A stretch of DNA of 64,000 bases from assembly GCA_965199555.1 (NCBI GenBank), contig CBDASJ010000016.1:62001-126000 (forward strand), given 5' to 3'. This DNA comes from LMUY01 sp965199555 (GTDB lineage Bacteria > Pseudomonadota > Alphaproteobacteria > Acetobacterales > Acetobacteraceae). The translations under genes were made by a program, and so were the position numbers. Below, piece by piece: positions 15,802-23,877 of this stretch (position 1 is the stretch's first letter; the number at the start of each line of letters is the position of its first letter). Under the pieces are notes generated by a model. The model worked only from the letters and a program-made list of their open reading frames with translations, searched no databases and was not told where the DNA came from.

Positions 15802-15908
15802 GTAGCCCGCATCTTGATGCGGGATGCCTTACCGCCGCACAAGCGCCCGATTGCATGGCCATTCGCTTGCCGAACTGTGCGCGCCTCCTGCATCAAGATG
15901 CGGGCTAC
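15802..15908. repeat. REPIN-like inverted pair of short palindromes
   Basis: gtagcccgcatcttgatgc (15802-15820) returns as its exact reverse complement at 15890-15908, 19 of 19 bases, with 69 bases between. Each arm is itself palindromic (cccgcatc-tt-gatgcggg on the left; gcatc-aa-gatgc on the right). Two inverted palindromic REP units around a variable spacer is the REPIN layout spread by RAYT transposases. No further copy was noticed in this window. Confidence 0.6.
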
Positions 15909-15991
15909 GATCGGCCGCAAGCACGGACGGGGTGTCAAAACCAAATGTCGCTGGAAAAGGAACACCGCGCCGGTTCCGTGCGCCAGATGGA

Positions 15992-16654
15992 TCAGCGTGG
16001 GGTCTTCTTCTCCAGTTGGCCCAGCAGGCGCACCATCGGCCACAGCACCACCAGGTAGATCGCCGCGACGCCGATCAGCGGCGTGGGGTTGGCGGTCAGC
16101 GCTTGGGCGTCGTTGCCCTGCTTCAGCAACTCCGGCAGCGCCACGACGGAGGCGAGGGACGTCTCCTTCACGATGCCCACGCAGTTGCCCGTCAGCGGCG
16201 GCACCACCAGGCGGATCGCCTGCGGCAACACGATGTGGCGCATGATCCCGGCGAAATGCAGGCCCAAGGCGCGGGCTGCCTCGATCTGGCCGGGCGGGAT
16301 GGCGGCGATGCCGGCGCGGAAAACCTCCGCACTGAAGGCCGCCAGCACGATGGTCAGCGCGGCCACGGCCGACACGAAAGATGACAGCCGCACGCCCGTG
16401 AACGGCAGCGCGTAGTATAATAAAATGAGCAGGATCAGCATCGGCAGCGCACGGAACACGTCGATGAACCCGGTCGCCAGCCAGCTCAGCGGCGCCGGCG
16501 CGTACAGCCGCACCACCGATATCGCCAGCCCCAGCGGCAGGCCCAGGACGATCGCCGCCGCCGCCAGCTTCAACGTCATCCAAAGCCCCGCCAGCAGCAG
16601 CGGCAGGACGCGGAAGAAAACGTCCCCGTTCAGGAACGTCTCGGTGAAGCTCAA
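15992..16654 (-). CDS. Polar amino-acid ABC transporter permease
   Basis: A 220-residue inner-membrane permease of the HisM/GlnP type. It starts LSFTETFLNGDVFFRVLPLLLAGLWMTLKL and has about five membrane helices; the EAA loop EAARALGLHFAGIMRHIVLPQA (near residue 130-150), which docks on the ATPase, is intact. The start is probably TTG at 16654, overlapping the TGA of the receptor gene by four bases; starting further upstream would run through the receptor gene. With the receptor it would import a basic or polar amino acid, but no ATP-binding subunit is encoded nearby. Confidence 0.88.
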   Translation of the reverse strand: MSFTETFLNGDVFFRVLPLLLAGLWMTLKLAAAAIVLGLPLGLAISVVRLYAPAPLSWLATGFIDVFRALPMLILLILLYYALPFTGVRLSSFVSAVAALTIVLAAFSAEVFRAGIAAIPPGQIEAARALGLHFAGIMRHIVLPQAIRLVVPPLTGNCVGIVKETSLASVVALPELLKQGNDAQALTANPTPLIGVAAIYLVVLWPMVRLLGQLEKKTPR

Positions 16655-17457
16655 CTCCGGCTGGGGAGCGGCTGGACCTCTACCGTGCTGGAGCCTGCCT
16701 GTGGCGCTGCACCGAACCACCTGGTGTAAAGCTGGGCGACGGTGCCCTGCTGCTTGAGCGCGGTCAGAATGTCGTTGGCCTTCGCCGTCAAGGGCGAGTT
16801 CTTCGGCAGCATGATGGCGAGGCTGTTGACGCCGGCTAGTCCGCCATCCACCACCCGCATGCCGCGCATCGACTTGAAGGCATACAGCGAGCCGGCCAAG
16901 TCGTTGATCGACCCATCGACGCGGCCATTTGCCGTGTCCAGAAACATGTTGGACGCCGTGTCGTAGCTCTTGGTGTCGGCGAAGCCATACTCCGCCGCAT
17001 GCGCCTTAATCCAGTTTTCCCCGGTCGAGCTGGCGATGGCGCCGACCGTCGCCCCCTTCAGGTCCGCCAGGCCATGCAGGCGGGAGGATGGCCCGGCGAT
17101 CAGCGCCAGGTTGGTGTCCAGATAGGGCTGGGTGAAGTCCTGGTTCTGCAACCGCGCCGGCGTCACCGTGATGGACGAAACCGCCATGTCGACCCGGCGC
17201 GAGGCAGTGGCCGCAAACAGCGCCTGGAAGCCCAGGTCGCTGATCTCCACGGTCATGTCCAGCTTGGCGGCGATCGCGTTCACCAGGTCGATCTCGAAGC
17301 CTTGGAAGTGCCCGGCGTCGTCCTTGAACTCGAAGGGCGGGTTGGACGGGTAGGATCCGAGTTGCAGCACCCCGGCCGCCCTGGCCGGTTGGCCGAACAG
17401 GGCGAGGAGCGAGCCCGTCCCGATCACATTGCGCCGGGTCAACACCATCAGCAGCAT
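16651..17457 (-). CDS. Amino-acid ABC transporter periplasmic binding protein
   Basis: A 268-residue SBP_bac_3 protein. The leader MVLTRRNVIGTGSLLALFGQPARA has twin arginines and a hydrophobic core, so Tat export is possible. The mature part opens VLQLGSYPSNPPFEFKDDAG, followed by GFEIDLVNAIAAKL and the MAVSSITVTPAR and GATVGAIASSTGE segments typical of glutamine/histidine/arginine receptors. It overlaps the permease gene by four bases. ATG 17457 or 17448 are both possible starts. It begins 84 bases from the metX stop and may be read through from it. Confidence 0.88.
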   Translation of the reverse strand: MLLMVLTRRNVIGTGSLLALFGQPARAAGVLQLGSYPSNPPFEFKDDAGHFQGFEIDLVNAIAAKLDMTVEISDLGFQALFAATASRRVDMAVSSITVTPARLQNQDFTQPYLDTNLALIAGPSSRLHGLADLKGATVGAIASSTGENWIKAHAAEYGFADTKSYDTASNMFLDTANGRVDGSINDLAGSLYAFKSMRGMRVVDGGLAGVNSLAIMLPKNSPLTAKANDILTALKQQGTVAQLYTRWFGAAPQAGSSTVEVQPLPSRS

Positions 17458-17541
17458 CCCCAATCCGCGGCAAGTCTGGCATGGAACCACGGGCGCCAAC
17501 AATCCGCCGGCTGCCTGTGGATGCACTGGCAGAAAAGGCGG

Positions 17542-18696
17542 TTATCCCAGCCCGGCATGTTCCGCGCAGCCGCGCAGGAAGCCGCTGAGCGTGCGGAAGA
17601 AATCGGGCTCGTCCAGCAGAAAGGCGTCGTGCCCCTTGTCGGACGCGATCTCGACGAAGCTGGCGTTCGCCGCCGCCCGGTTCAGCGCGCGGGCGATGGC
17701 GCGGGATTGCGCGGTCGGGAACAGCCAGTCCGAGGTGAACGACACCACGCAGAACCGGGTGCGGGTGCCGCGGAACGCCGCGGACAGGTCGCCGTCATGG
17801 TCCGCCGCCAGGTCGAAATAGTCCATCGCCCGCGTGATGCTGAGGTAGGAGTTCGCGTCGAACCGGTTCACGAACGTGCTGCCCTGATGCCGCAGGTAGC
17901 TTTCCACCTCGAACATGTCGCCGAACAGGCTCAGCGCCTCCTTCGCCTTGTCGGGCCCGGCCTGCAGGCGGCGGCCGAACTTGCGGGTCAGCGCTTGTTC
18001 CGACAGGTAGGTGATGTGCGCCGCCATGCGCGCCACGGCCAGGCCGCGCGCCGGCACGCGGCCGGCGTTCCAATAGCGGCCATCCAGGTAGTTCGGGTCG
18101 GCGAAGATCGCTTGCCGCCCCACCTCATGGAACGCGATGTTCTGCGCCGAATGGAATGGCGCCGTGGCGATCGGCACGCAGGCGAACACGCTGTCCGGGA
18201 AGGTCGCCGCCCATGCCAGCGCCTGCATGCCGCCCATGGAGCCGCCGACTACCGCAAACAGCCGGCCCACCCCCAAATGGTCCACCAGGCGCTTCTGCGC
18301 CCGCACCATGTCCCGGATGGTCACCGGGGGAAAGTCGGTTCCCCACAAATCCCCGCTTGCCGGGTTGACCGAGCGCGGGCCGGTCGTGCCCATGCATGAT
18401 CCGAGCACGTTGGCACAGATCACGAAGAAGCGGTCCGTGTCGATCGGCTTGCCGGGCCCCACCACCGCATCCCACCAGCCGGGCCGCCCGGTGAGCGGAT
18501 GGCGGTCCGCGACGTATTGGTCGGCGGTCAGCGCGTGGCACACCAGCACCGCGTTGCTGCGCTCCGGGTTCAGCGCGCCGTAAGTGCAGTAGGCGACCTC
18601 GATCCCCGGCAGCGACTGGCCGCAATCCAGCGCGAACGGCTCGGGGAAGTGCTGTCCCCGATGGGTGACCTCGGGCAATGGGGCGGGATGGTCCAC
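17542..18696 (-). CDS. metX: Homoserine O-acyltransferase
   Basis: A 384-residue alpha/beta hydrolase-fold enzyme that acylates homoserine, the first committed step of methionine synthesis. The opening LDCGQSLPGIEVAYCTYGALN, the NVLGSCMGTTGP stretch, the nucleophile elbow GGSMGGMQALAWA (Ser near residue 160), LFPTAQSRAIA with the acid after it, and SDKGHDAFLLD with the catalytic histidine are all in place. Whether acetyl-CoA or succinyl-CoA is used cannot be decided by eye; both occur in the MetX family. GTG start at 18696. In many relatives metW follows directly; here metW is 4.5 kb away on the other strand. Confidence 0.95.
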   Translation of the reverse strand: MDHPAPLPEVTHRGQHFPEPFALDCGQSLPGIEVAYCTYGALNPERSNAVLVCHALTADQYVADRHPLTGRPGWWDAVVGPGKPIDTDRFFVICANVLGSCMGTTGPRSVNPASGDLWGTDFPPVTIRDMVRAQKRLVDHLGVGRLFAVVGGSMGGMQALAWAATFPDSVFACVPIATAPFHSAQNIAFHEVGRQAIFADPNYLDGRYWNAGRVPARGLAVARMAAHITYLSEQALTRKFGRRLQAGPDKAKEALSLFGDMFEVESYLRHQGSTFVNRFDANSYLSITRAMDYFDLAADHDGDLSAAFRGTRTRFCVVSFTSDWLFPTAQSRAIARALNRAAANASFVEIASDKGHDAFLLDEPDFFRTLSGFLRGCAEHAGLG

Positions 18697-18724
18697 GCCG
18701 CTTGTATGGCAACGCGCCTGGCGC

Positions 18725-18755
18725 GGGGCAACTCCGTTGCAAGGGCGTTTGCCCC
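18725..18755 (-). promoter_or_regulatory. Stem-loop in the metX 5' leader
   Basis: On the metX strand ggggcaa pairs with ttgcccc (7 base pairs, 17-base loop), and an alternative hairpin gcaac-gga-gttgc overlaps it. The element sits 29-59 bases before the metX start. Two mutually exclusive helices could form an attenuator. It lacks the AU-rich conserved core of the SAM-II riboswitch, so that name is not applied. Confidence 0.3.
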
Positions 18756-18785
18756 AGGGCCGGGCTGCGGGCTATTCCCCCCCGT

Positions 18786-19661
18786 ATGTCACAGATCGCC
18801 CAGCCCGCCGGGACACCCCCCGACCTCGCGGCCCTCCGGGGCGAGCTGGACCAGTTGGACGACGCCCTGCACGACCTGCTGCAACGCCGCGCCCTGGTGG
18901 TCGAACAGGTGGGCAAATTGGGCGTGAAGGGCCGCGTCGCCCTGCGCCCCGGGCGGGAAGCTGCCATCATCCGCCGCCTGCTCGGCCGCCATTCCGGCCA
19001 GTTCCCGCGCGCAAGCCTGGTCCGAACCTGGCGCGAGTTGATCGGCGGCATGACGGCGTTGCAAGGCCCGTATTCCCTGGCGGTATGCGACGCCGACCCG
19101 GCCGCTGCCTACACCGCCGCCGCGCGCGAGCATTTCGGCGCCCTGATGCCGTTGCGCAGCTATCGCACGCCGGCGCAGGCGATCGGGGAGATCAGCAACG
19201 GCTCCGCCACCGCCGCCGTGCTGCCGCTGCCGACGGAGTGGGAAAGTGCCGCGGCAGCCTGGTGGACCGCGCTGCTGCACAAGGACGATCCCCGGATCTT
19301 CGTCACGGCCAGCCTGCCGTTCTGGGCGCCGCGGCCGGAAGGCGCGCCGAAGGTCCAGGCCCTTGTCGTGTCCGCCGCCCCGCCGGACGCCAGCGGGGCG
19401 GATCGCTCCCTGCTCGGGCTGGAGGTAGCGTTGGAACAAAGTCGCGCGCGGCTGTCCCAGGGCTTGGCCACGGCCGGGTTCGACGCCGGCGCCATCGTGC
19501 TGCGGCGGGACCCGGGCGACGCGTCCGCCCGGGTGCTGATCGACGTCGCCGGCTTCGTTACGGAGGCCGATCCGCGCCTCGCCGCCCTGCCCTTCACCTT
19601 GCGCCCGCCGGTCGTGCTGGGCGCCTACGCCATTCCCCTTGAAGGACCTGCCCAGCCATGA
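18786..19661 (+). CDS. Chorismate mutase with degenerate prephenate-dehydratase-like half
   Basis: A 291-residue protein. Residues 15-95 form an AroQ chorismate mutase (LRGELDQLDDALHDLLQRRA, then LRPGREAAIIRRLL, with the usual Arg, Lys and Gln-bearing helices), converting chorismate to prephenate. The rest (about 100-285) follows the layout of the P-protein dehydratase and regulatory domains (ALQGPYSLAV, then SNGSATAAVLPLP) but lacks the Thr-Arg-Phe catalytic motif and most conserved residues. It may therefore make prephenate for the dehydrogenase two genes on, with the second half serving binding or regulation. The stop overlaps hisC by four bases. Confidence 0.88.
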   Translation: MSQIAQPAGTPPDLAALRGELDQLDDALHDLLQRRALVVEQVGKLGVKGRVALRPGREAAIIRRLLGRHSGQFPRASLVRTWRELIGGMTALQGPYSLAVCDADPAAAYTAAAREHFGALMPLRSYRTPAQAIGEISNGSATAAVLPLPTEWESAAAAWWTALLHKDDPRIFVTASLPFWAPRPEGAPKVQALVVSAAPPDASGADRSLLGLEVALEQSRARLSQGLATAGFDAGAIVLRRDPGDASARVLIDVAGFVTEADPRLAALPFTLRPPVVLGAYAIPLEGPAQP

Positions 19662-20746
19662 CCACCCCGCGTGCGAACCCCGGCATCCTCAAGATCGCCC
19701 CCTATGTGGGCGGCGAGGCGCAGTTGGAGGGCGTCAACCGCGTCATCAAGCTATCGTCCAACGAGGGAGCGTTCGGGCCGCCGCCATCCGCCACGCTCGC
19801 CGCCAGCCGCGCCGCCGCCGAAATGCACCGCTATCCCGATGGCGAATGCCACACGCTGCGGCACGCGATCGGCTCCCGCTTCGGCCTGGACCCGGCGCGC
19901 ATCGTGTGCGGCGCCGGCTCGGACGAGCTGCTGGCGCTGCTGATCCATGCCTATGCCGGGCCGGGCGACGAGATCATCATGAGCGAGTACGGTTTCGTCA
20001 TGTACGAGATCGGCGGCACGGCGGTGGGCGCCACCGTGACCAAGGTCCCGGAACGCAACATGACCGCGGACGTGGACGCGCTGCTGGCGGCGGTGTCCCC
20101 GGCGACGCGCATGGTGATCATCGCCAACCCGAACAACCCCACCGGCAGCATCCTGCCGCAATCCGAGATGGAGCGCTTAGCAAAGGGGTTGCCGCCCGAC
20201 GTGCTGCTGCTGATCGACGCCGCCTACTGCGAATATGTCGACCGGCCGGATTTCGATGCCGGCACCAAGCTGGTGGACGCCGGCGACAACGTCATCATGA
20301 CGCGAACCTTCAGCAAGATCTTCGGCATGGGCGGCATGCGGCTGGGTTGGTGCTACGGGCCGCCCGGCGTGATCGACGTGCTGAACCGCGCGCGCGGGCC
20401 GTTCAACGTGTCGCTGCTGGCGCAGGAGGCCGGGGTGGCCGCGCTGGCCGAACCGCATTGGATCGAGGCCGGCCGCGCCCACAACGCCGCCCAACGCGCC
20501 CGGCTGACCGCAGCCCTGGAAGCGCTGGGCATCAAGGTGTGGCCGAGCGAAGGCAATTTCGTGCTCGCCGATTTCGACCTGCCGGCCAACGCAGCCGCCG
20601 CGGATGCCGCCCTGCGCCGGCGCGGCATCATCGTGCGGGCCTTGCGAGCCTACAACCTGCCGCATTGCTTGCGCATCACCGTCGGCACGGCCGAGGAATG
20701 CGACATGGTGGCGGAAGCCTTGTCGGACCGCATCGTCCATGCCTGA
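19658..20746 (+). CDS. hisC: Histidinol-phosphate / aromatic aminotransferase
   Basis: A 362-residue fold-type I PLP enzyme. NPNNPTGS (near residue 150), the DAAYCEYVD PLP-contact strand and the Schiff-base lysine in TRTFSKIFGMGGMRLGW (near 220) are clear. It transaminates imidazole-acetol phosphate, and enzymes encoded between aromatic genes commonly also act on phenylpyruvate, hydroxyphenylpyruvate or prephenate. Here it lies between chorismate mutase and the cyclohexadienyl dehydrogenase, overlapping both, so an aromatic role is likely. A separate histidine copy may exist elsewhere. Confidence 0.92.
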   Translation: MTTPRANPGILKIAPYVGGEAQLEGVNRVIKLSSNEGAFGPPPSATLAASRAAAEMHRYPDGECHTLRHAIGSRFGLDPARIVCGAGSDELLALLIHAYAGPGDEIIMSEYGFVMYEIGGTAVGATVTKVPERNMTADVDALLAAVSPATRMVIIANPNNPTGSILPQSEMERLAKGLPPDVLLLIDAAYCEYVDRPDFDAGTKLVDAGDNVIMTRTFSKIFGMGGMRLGWCYGPPGVIDVLNRARGPFNVSLLAQEAGVAALAEPHWIEAGRAHNAAQRARLTAALEALGIKVWPSEGNFVLADFDLPANAAAADAALRRRGIIVRALRAYNLPHCLRITVGTAEECDMVAEALSDRIVHA

Positions 20747-21626
20747 TCCGGTCTTTCGCCGGCTCAGCGTAATCGGGATTGGGCTGATCGGCAGTTCCGT
20801 GCTGCGTGCCTGTCGCGCCCAGCCTGGCCTGGTGGGCGAAGTCGTGGCCACCGACAGCAGCCCCGCCGCGCTCCGCCGCGTGGCCGAACTCGGCATCGCC
20901 GATCGGGTGGAGCCGGAGTTGGCTGCCGCGGTGGCCGACGCGGATTGCGTGATGCTGGCGGCGCCCGTCGGCAGCTTCGCGGCCTTGGCCGCCGCGATCG
21001 CGCCGCATCTGGCGCCCGGTGCGGTCGTGACGGACACCGGGTCGACCAAGCAGTCGGTGATCCGCGACCTGGCGACCAGCCTGCCGGCCGGAACGCATTT
21101 CGTGCCGGCCCACCCGATGGCCGGCACGGAGTTTTCCGGCCCCGATGCCGGCTTCGCCACCTTGTTCCAGGGCCGATGGTGCCTGCTCACCCCGCCGCCG
21201 GACACCGATGCGGCGGCGGTGGAGAAGGTGGCGGCGCTGTGGCGCGGGATGGGCGCCGAGATCGAGGTGATGGAGGCCGGTCACCACGACCGGGTGGTGG
21301 CGATCGTCAGCCACCTGCCGCATCTGATCGCCTTCACGATCTGCGGCACGGCGGACGACCTGGCCGACGAAAGCCGGCAGCAGGTGATGCGCTTCGCCGC
21401 CGCCGGCTTCCGCGATTTCACCCGCATCGCCGCCTCCGACCCGGTGATGTGGCGGGACGTGTTCCTCAACAACCGGGACGCGCTGCTGGAAATGCTGGCC
21501 CGGTTCACCGAGGACGCACAGGCCATGGCCCGCGCGGTGCGCTGGGGCGACGGCGACTACATCGCCCACAAGATCGAACGCGGCCGGGCGATCCGCCGCA
21601 GCCTGATTGAATTGAAGCAGGCCTAG
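20739..21626 (+). CDS. Prephenate/arogenate (cyclohexadienyl) dehydrogenase
   Basis: A 295-residue NAD(P)-dependent TyrA-family enzyme that oxidatively decarboxylates prephenate or arogenate for tyrosine. It has the Rossmann glycine motif VIGIGLIGSS (residues 9-18), TDTGSTKQSV, the catalytic histidine in PAHPMAGTE (near 126), and SHLPHLIA (near 190) typical of the alphaproteobacterial TyrC group. It overlaps the aminotransferase gene by eight bases and closes the operon. There is no ACT domain, so feedback control would have to come through another subunit, perhaps the degenerate half of the mutase. Confidence 0.92.
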   Translation: MPDPVFRRLSVIGIGLIGSSVLRACRAQPGLVGEVVATDSSPAALRRVAELGIADRVEPELAAAVADADCVMLAAPVGSFAALAAAIAPHLAPGAVVTDTGSTKQSVIRDLATSLPAGTHFVPAHPMAGTEFSGPDAGFATLFQGRWCLLTPPPDTDAAAVEKVAALWRGMGAEIEVMEAGHHDRVVAIVSHLPHLIAFTICGTADDLADESRQQVMRFAAAGFRDFTRIAASDPVMWRDVFLNNRDALLEMLARFTEDAQAMARAVRWGDGDYIAHKIERGRAIRRSLIELKQA

Positions 21627-21669
21627 CGGCATTCTCGCATGTCGCATCGCTGGGAACGCTGCGCCGTTA

Positions 21670-21717
21670 CGGGAGTATTTATTGGATTCGGGCATACTCC
21701 CGCGACTACGGTATGAT
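21670..21717 (+). promoter_or_regulatory. Candidate promoter with overlapping inverted repeat
   Basis: cgggagtat (21670-21678) and atactcccg (21694-21702) form a perfect 9-base inverted repeat with a 15-base spacer. Ten bases later comes TATGAT (21712-21717), a good -10 hexamer for the sugar-transferase gene. The repeat covers the expected -35 region, so it could be an operator; it could instead be a weak terminator for the preceding operon. Confidence 0.4.
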
Positions 21718-21774
21718 CCATCCTTCATTCACGGGTTCGGCAGCGGCATGACATCGATGGTGGGAAAGGCAGTT

Positions 21775-23220
21775 ATGTCCGACGTGCTGCCCAGCGCAGC
21801 CGCTTCCAAGGGGGGCGACACCGTCTCCTTCCCCGTGGCCGCCGGCATGATCCGCCTGCTGGACCTGCTGCTGCTGGCCCTGGCCAGCCTGGTATCCATC
21901 ACGGCCGTAACCTGGGTGTATGGCAGTTACCCGGAAGGGCCGGTGCGACTCGCGGCGTTGGCCGGCATGGCGGCCACGAGCGTCGGGCTGGCACGCGATG
22001 GTGCCTATGCCCAGTCGGCGATGCTGTCGGTGTCCACGCAGCTTCGCCTGATGGTCAAGCCCGTGCTAATGGGCACGTTCTGCCTGATCGCCTGCCTGTT
22101 CGTGTTGTACCAGGGCAGCCTGCCGGTGCGGTGGTGGCCGCTGCTTTGGGCGGCGCTTTCCGTCGCGGCGATCGGAACCAGCCGCCTTCCGCTGGCGCGG
22201 CTCATGCGCTTTTGGACGGCAAGCGGGCGGCTGGCACGCAAGATCGCCATTGTCGGCATGGGCGATTTCAGCCGCGAGTTCATTGAGCGCCTGCGCGACG
22301 AGCCGCACGCCTTTCGCATCGTCGGCATCTATGACGACCGCACCGACCGCCTGCCGAGCAGCCAGTCGGGCGTCGACGTGCTGGGAAACGTCGCGGACTT
22401 GGTGGAACGGTCGCGCATGGAAAAGATCGACGTGATCGTGGTCGCTTTGCCGCTCAGCGCGGGGGAGCGGATCAAGGTGATCATGGACCAGCTGGCCAGC
22501 ACCGTGGCGGATATCGTGCTGACCACCGACACGGCCGGCCTGCGGTTCACCCGCACGCAGTTCGACGGCATCGGCCGCAACGCCGTGGTTTCGGTGCGGG
22601 AAGCGCCGTTGAAGGACTGGCAGGCGTTGCAAAAGGCGGTGGTGGATTACGGCATCGGCGTGCTGGCACTGCTGGTGCTTTCGCCGGTCCTGCTGATCAC
22701 CGCGCTGCTGATCAAGCTCGATACGCCGGGCCCGGTGCTGTTCCGGCAGCCGCGCATGGGTTTCAACAACCGCCTGTTCCTTTGCTACAAGTTCCGCTCC
22801 ATGCACCACGGCATGACGGATCTGCTGGCGGACCAGCAGACCACGCGGGGTGACCCGCGCATCACCCGGGTGGGCCGGGTGATCCGCAAGCTGTCGATCG
22901 ACGAGCTGCCGCAGCTTCTGAACGTGATCAACGGCACGATGTCGCTGGTGGGGCCGCGCCCGCACGCGCCGAACACCAAGGCGGCGGACCGGCTGTTCAC
23001 CGAGGTCGTGAAGCAATACGCGGTGCGGCACCGGGTGAAGCCTGGCATCACCGGCTGGGCGCAGGTGAATGGCTGGCGCGGCGAGACGGCAACGGTGGAG
23101 CAGATCGAGCAGCGGGTCGCCTGCGACCTGTTCTACATTGAAAACTGGTCGGTCTACTTCGATATCAAGATTATGCTGATGACCGTCCTGCGGGAGGTCC
23201 GCAGCCGCCACGCGTTCTGA
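21775..23220 (+). CDS. Polyprenyl-phosphate sugar phosphotransferase (WcaJ/GumD-type)
   Basis: A roughly 480-residue inner-membrane enzyme that starts surface polysaccharide synthesis by moving a hexose-1-phosphate onto undecaprenyl phosphate. Four N-terminal membrane helices are followed by a CoA-binding-like Rossmann region (KIAIVGMGDFSREFIERL) and a fifth membrane segment (GIGVLALLVLSPVLLITALLI). The catalytic C-terminus has FRQPRMGFNN, KFRSMHHG, SIDELPQLLNVINGTMSLVG, and HRVKPGITGWAQVNGWRGET. The start at 21775 follows GGAAAGG at five bases; ATGs at 21748 and 21757 are alternatives. It stands alone between an aromatic operon and metW, away from the glycosyltransferases at the left edge. 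Confidence 0.92.
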   Translation: MSDVLPSAAASKGGDTVSFPVAAGMIRLLDLLLLALASLVSITAVTWVYGSYPEGPVRLAALAGMAATSVGLARDGAYAQSAMLSVSTQLRLMVKPVLMGTFCLIACLFVLYQGSLPVRWWPLLWAALSVAAIGTSRLPLARLMRFWTASGRLARKIAIVGMGDFSREFIERLRDEPHAFRIVGIYDDRTDRLPSSQSGVDVLGNVADLVERSRMEKIDVIVVALPLSAGERIKVIMDQLASTVADIVLTTDTAGLRFTRTQFDGIGRNAVVSVREAPLKDWQALQKAVVDYGIGVLALLVLSPVLLITALLIKLDTPGPVLFRQPRMGFNNRLFLCYKFRSMHHGMTDLLADQQTTRGDPRITRVGRVIRKLSIDELPQLLNVINGTMSLVGPRPHAPNTKAADRLFTEVVKQYAVRHRVKPGITGWAQVNGWRGETATVEQIEQRVACDLFYIENWSVYFDIKIMLMTVLREVRSRHAF

Positions 23221-23235
23221 GCGACGGGGAAGCGT

Positions 23236-23874
23236 ATGTTGCGGGAGCCCGTCCAGTTCGTCGGCAAGAACATGCGGCTCGACCTGCGGCTGATGAGCGA
23301 GATGATCACGCCGGGCAGCCGGGTGCTGGACATCGGCAGCGGCGACGGCAGCCTGATCGAACATCTGTTCCGCACCCGCGGCTGCGACGCCCGCGGCATC
23401 GAGCTGGACATGGCGGCGGTGACCCACGCCGTGGCGCACGGCCTGCCGGTGATGCATGGCGACGCCGACACCGACCTGGAGCATTACCCCGACGCCGCCT
23501 TCGACTACGTGGTGCTGTCGCGCACCTTGCAGGCGGTGGAACGCCCGCGCGAGGTGCTGCGGCAGATGCTGCGGATCGGCACCCGCGCCCTGGTCTCCTT
23601 CCCGAATTTCGGCCACTGGCTGGTGCGCTGGCAGTTGCTGGTGAGCGGCCGCATGCCGATGACCAAGACTTGGGACCGGCCGTGGCACGAGACGCCGAAC
23701 ATCCACCCGTGCAGCGTGCGCGACTTCTTCGACCTGTGCGCGCAGGAAGGCTACGCCGTGGAACGCTGGCTGGCCGTGGACGAGGCAGGCCGCCGCTCGC
23801 CTTGGCGCCGGGCGCCGTGGATGGCCAACATCTTCGGGGAGCAGGCTTTGTTCCTGCTGCGGCGGCTGCGCTGA
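23236..23874 (+). CDS. metW: Methionine biosynthesis protein MetW
   Basis: A 212-residue class I methyltransferase-fold protein. MLREPVQFVGKNMRLDLRL, VLDIGSGDGSLIEHL (SAM-like motif I, near residue 35), VVLSRTLQAVERPREVLRQM and VSFPNFGHWLVRWQLL are the diagnostic MetW segments. MetW pairs with MetX homoserine acyltransferase and is thought to activate it. It begins 15 bases after the sugar-transferase stop. Its partner metX is on the opposite strand 4.5 kb to the left, with the aromatic operon and sugar transferase in between. Confidence 0.93.
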   Translation: MLREPVQFVGKNMRLDLRLMSEMITPGSRVLDIGSGDGSLIEHLFRTRGCDARGIELDMAAVTHAVAHGLPVMHGDADTDLEHYPDAAFDYVVLSRTLQAVERPREVLRQMLRIGTRALVSFPNFGHWLVRWQLLVSGRMPMTKTWDRPWHETPNIHPCSVRDFFDLCAQEGYAVERWLAVDEAGRRSPWRRAPWMANIFGEQALFLLRRLR

Positions 23875-23877
23875 GCG

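Larger units (their letters stand above)
15573..15991. other. Gene-free stretch with tRNA remnant and REPIN-like repeat
   Basis: No open reading frame here looks real. The stretch holds the upstream region of the DUF1003 gene, the partial tRNA-Arg copy (15674-15725) and a long inverted repeat (15802-15908), each listed separately. Confidence 0.7.

Noticed and set aside
18690..18790. SAM-II riboswitch before metX
   Set aside because: The conserved AU-rich pseudoknot core is absent; only a generic stem-loop is present.
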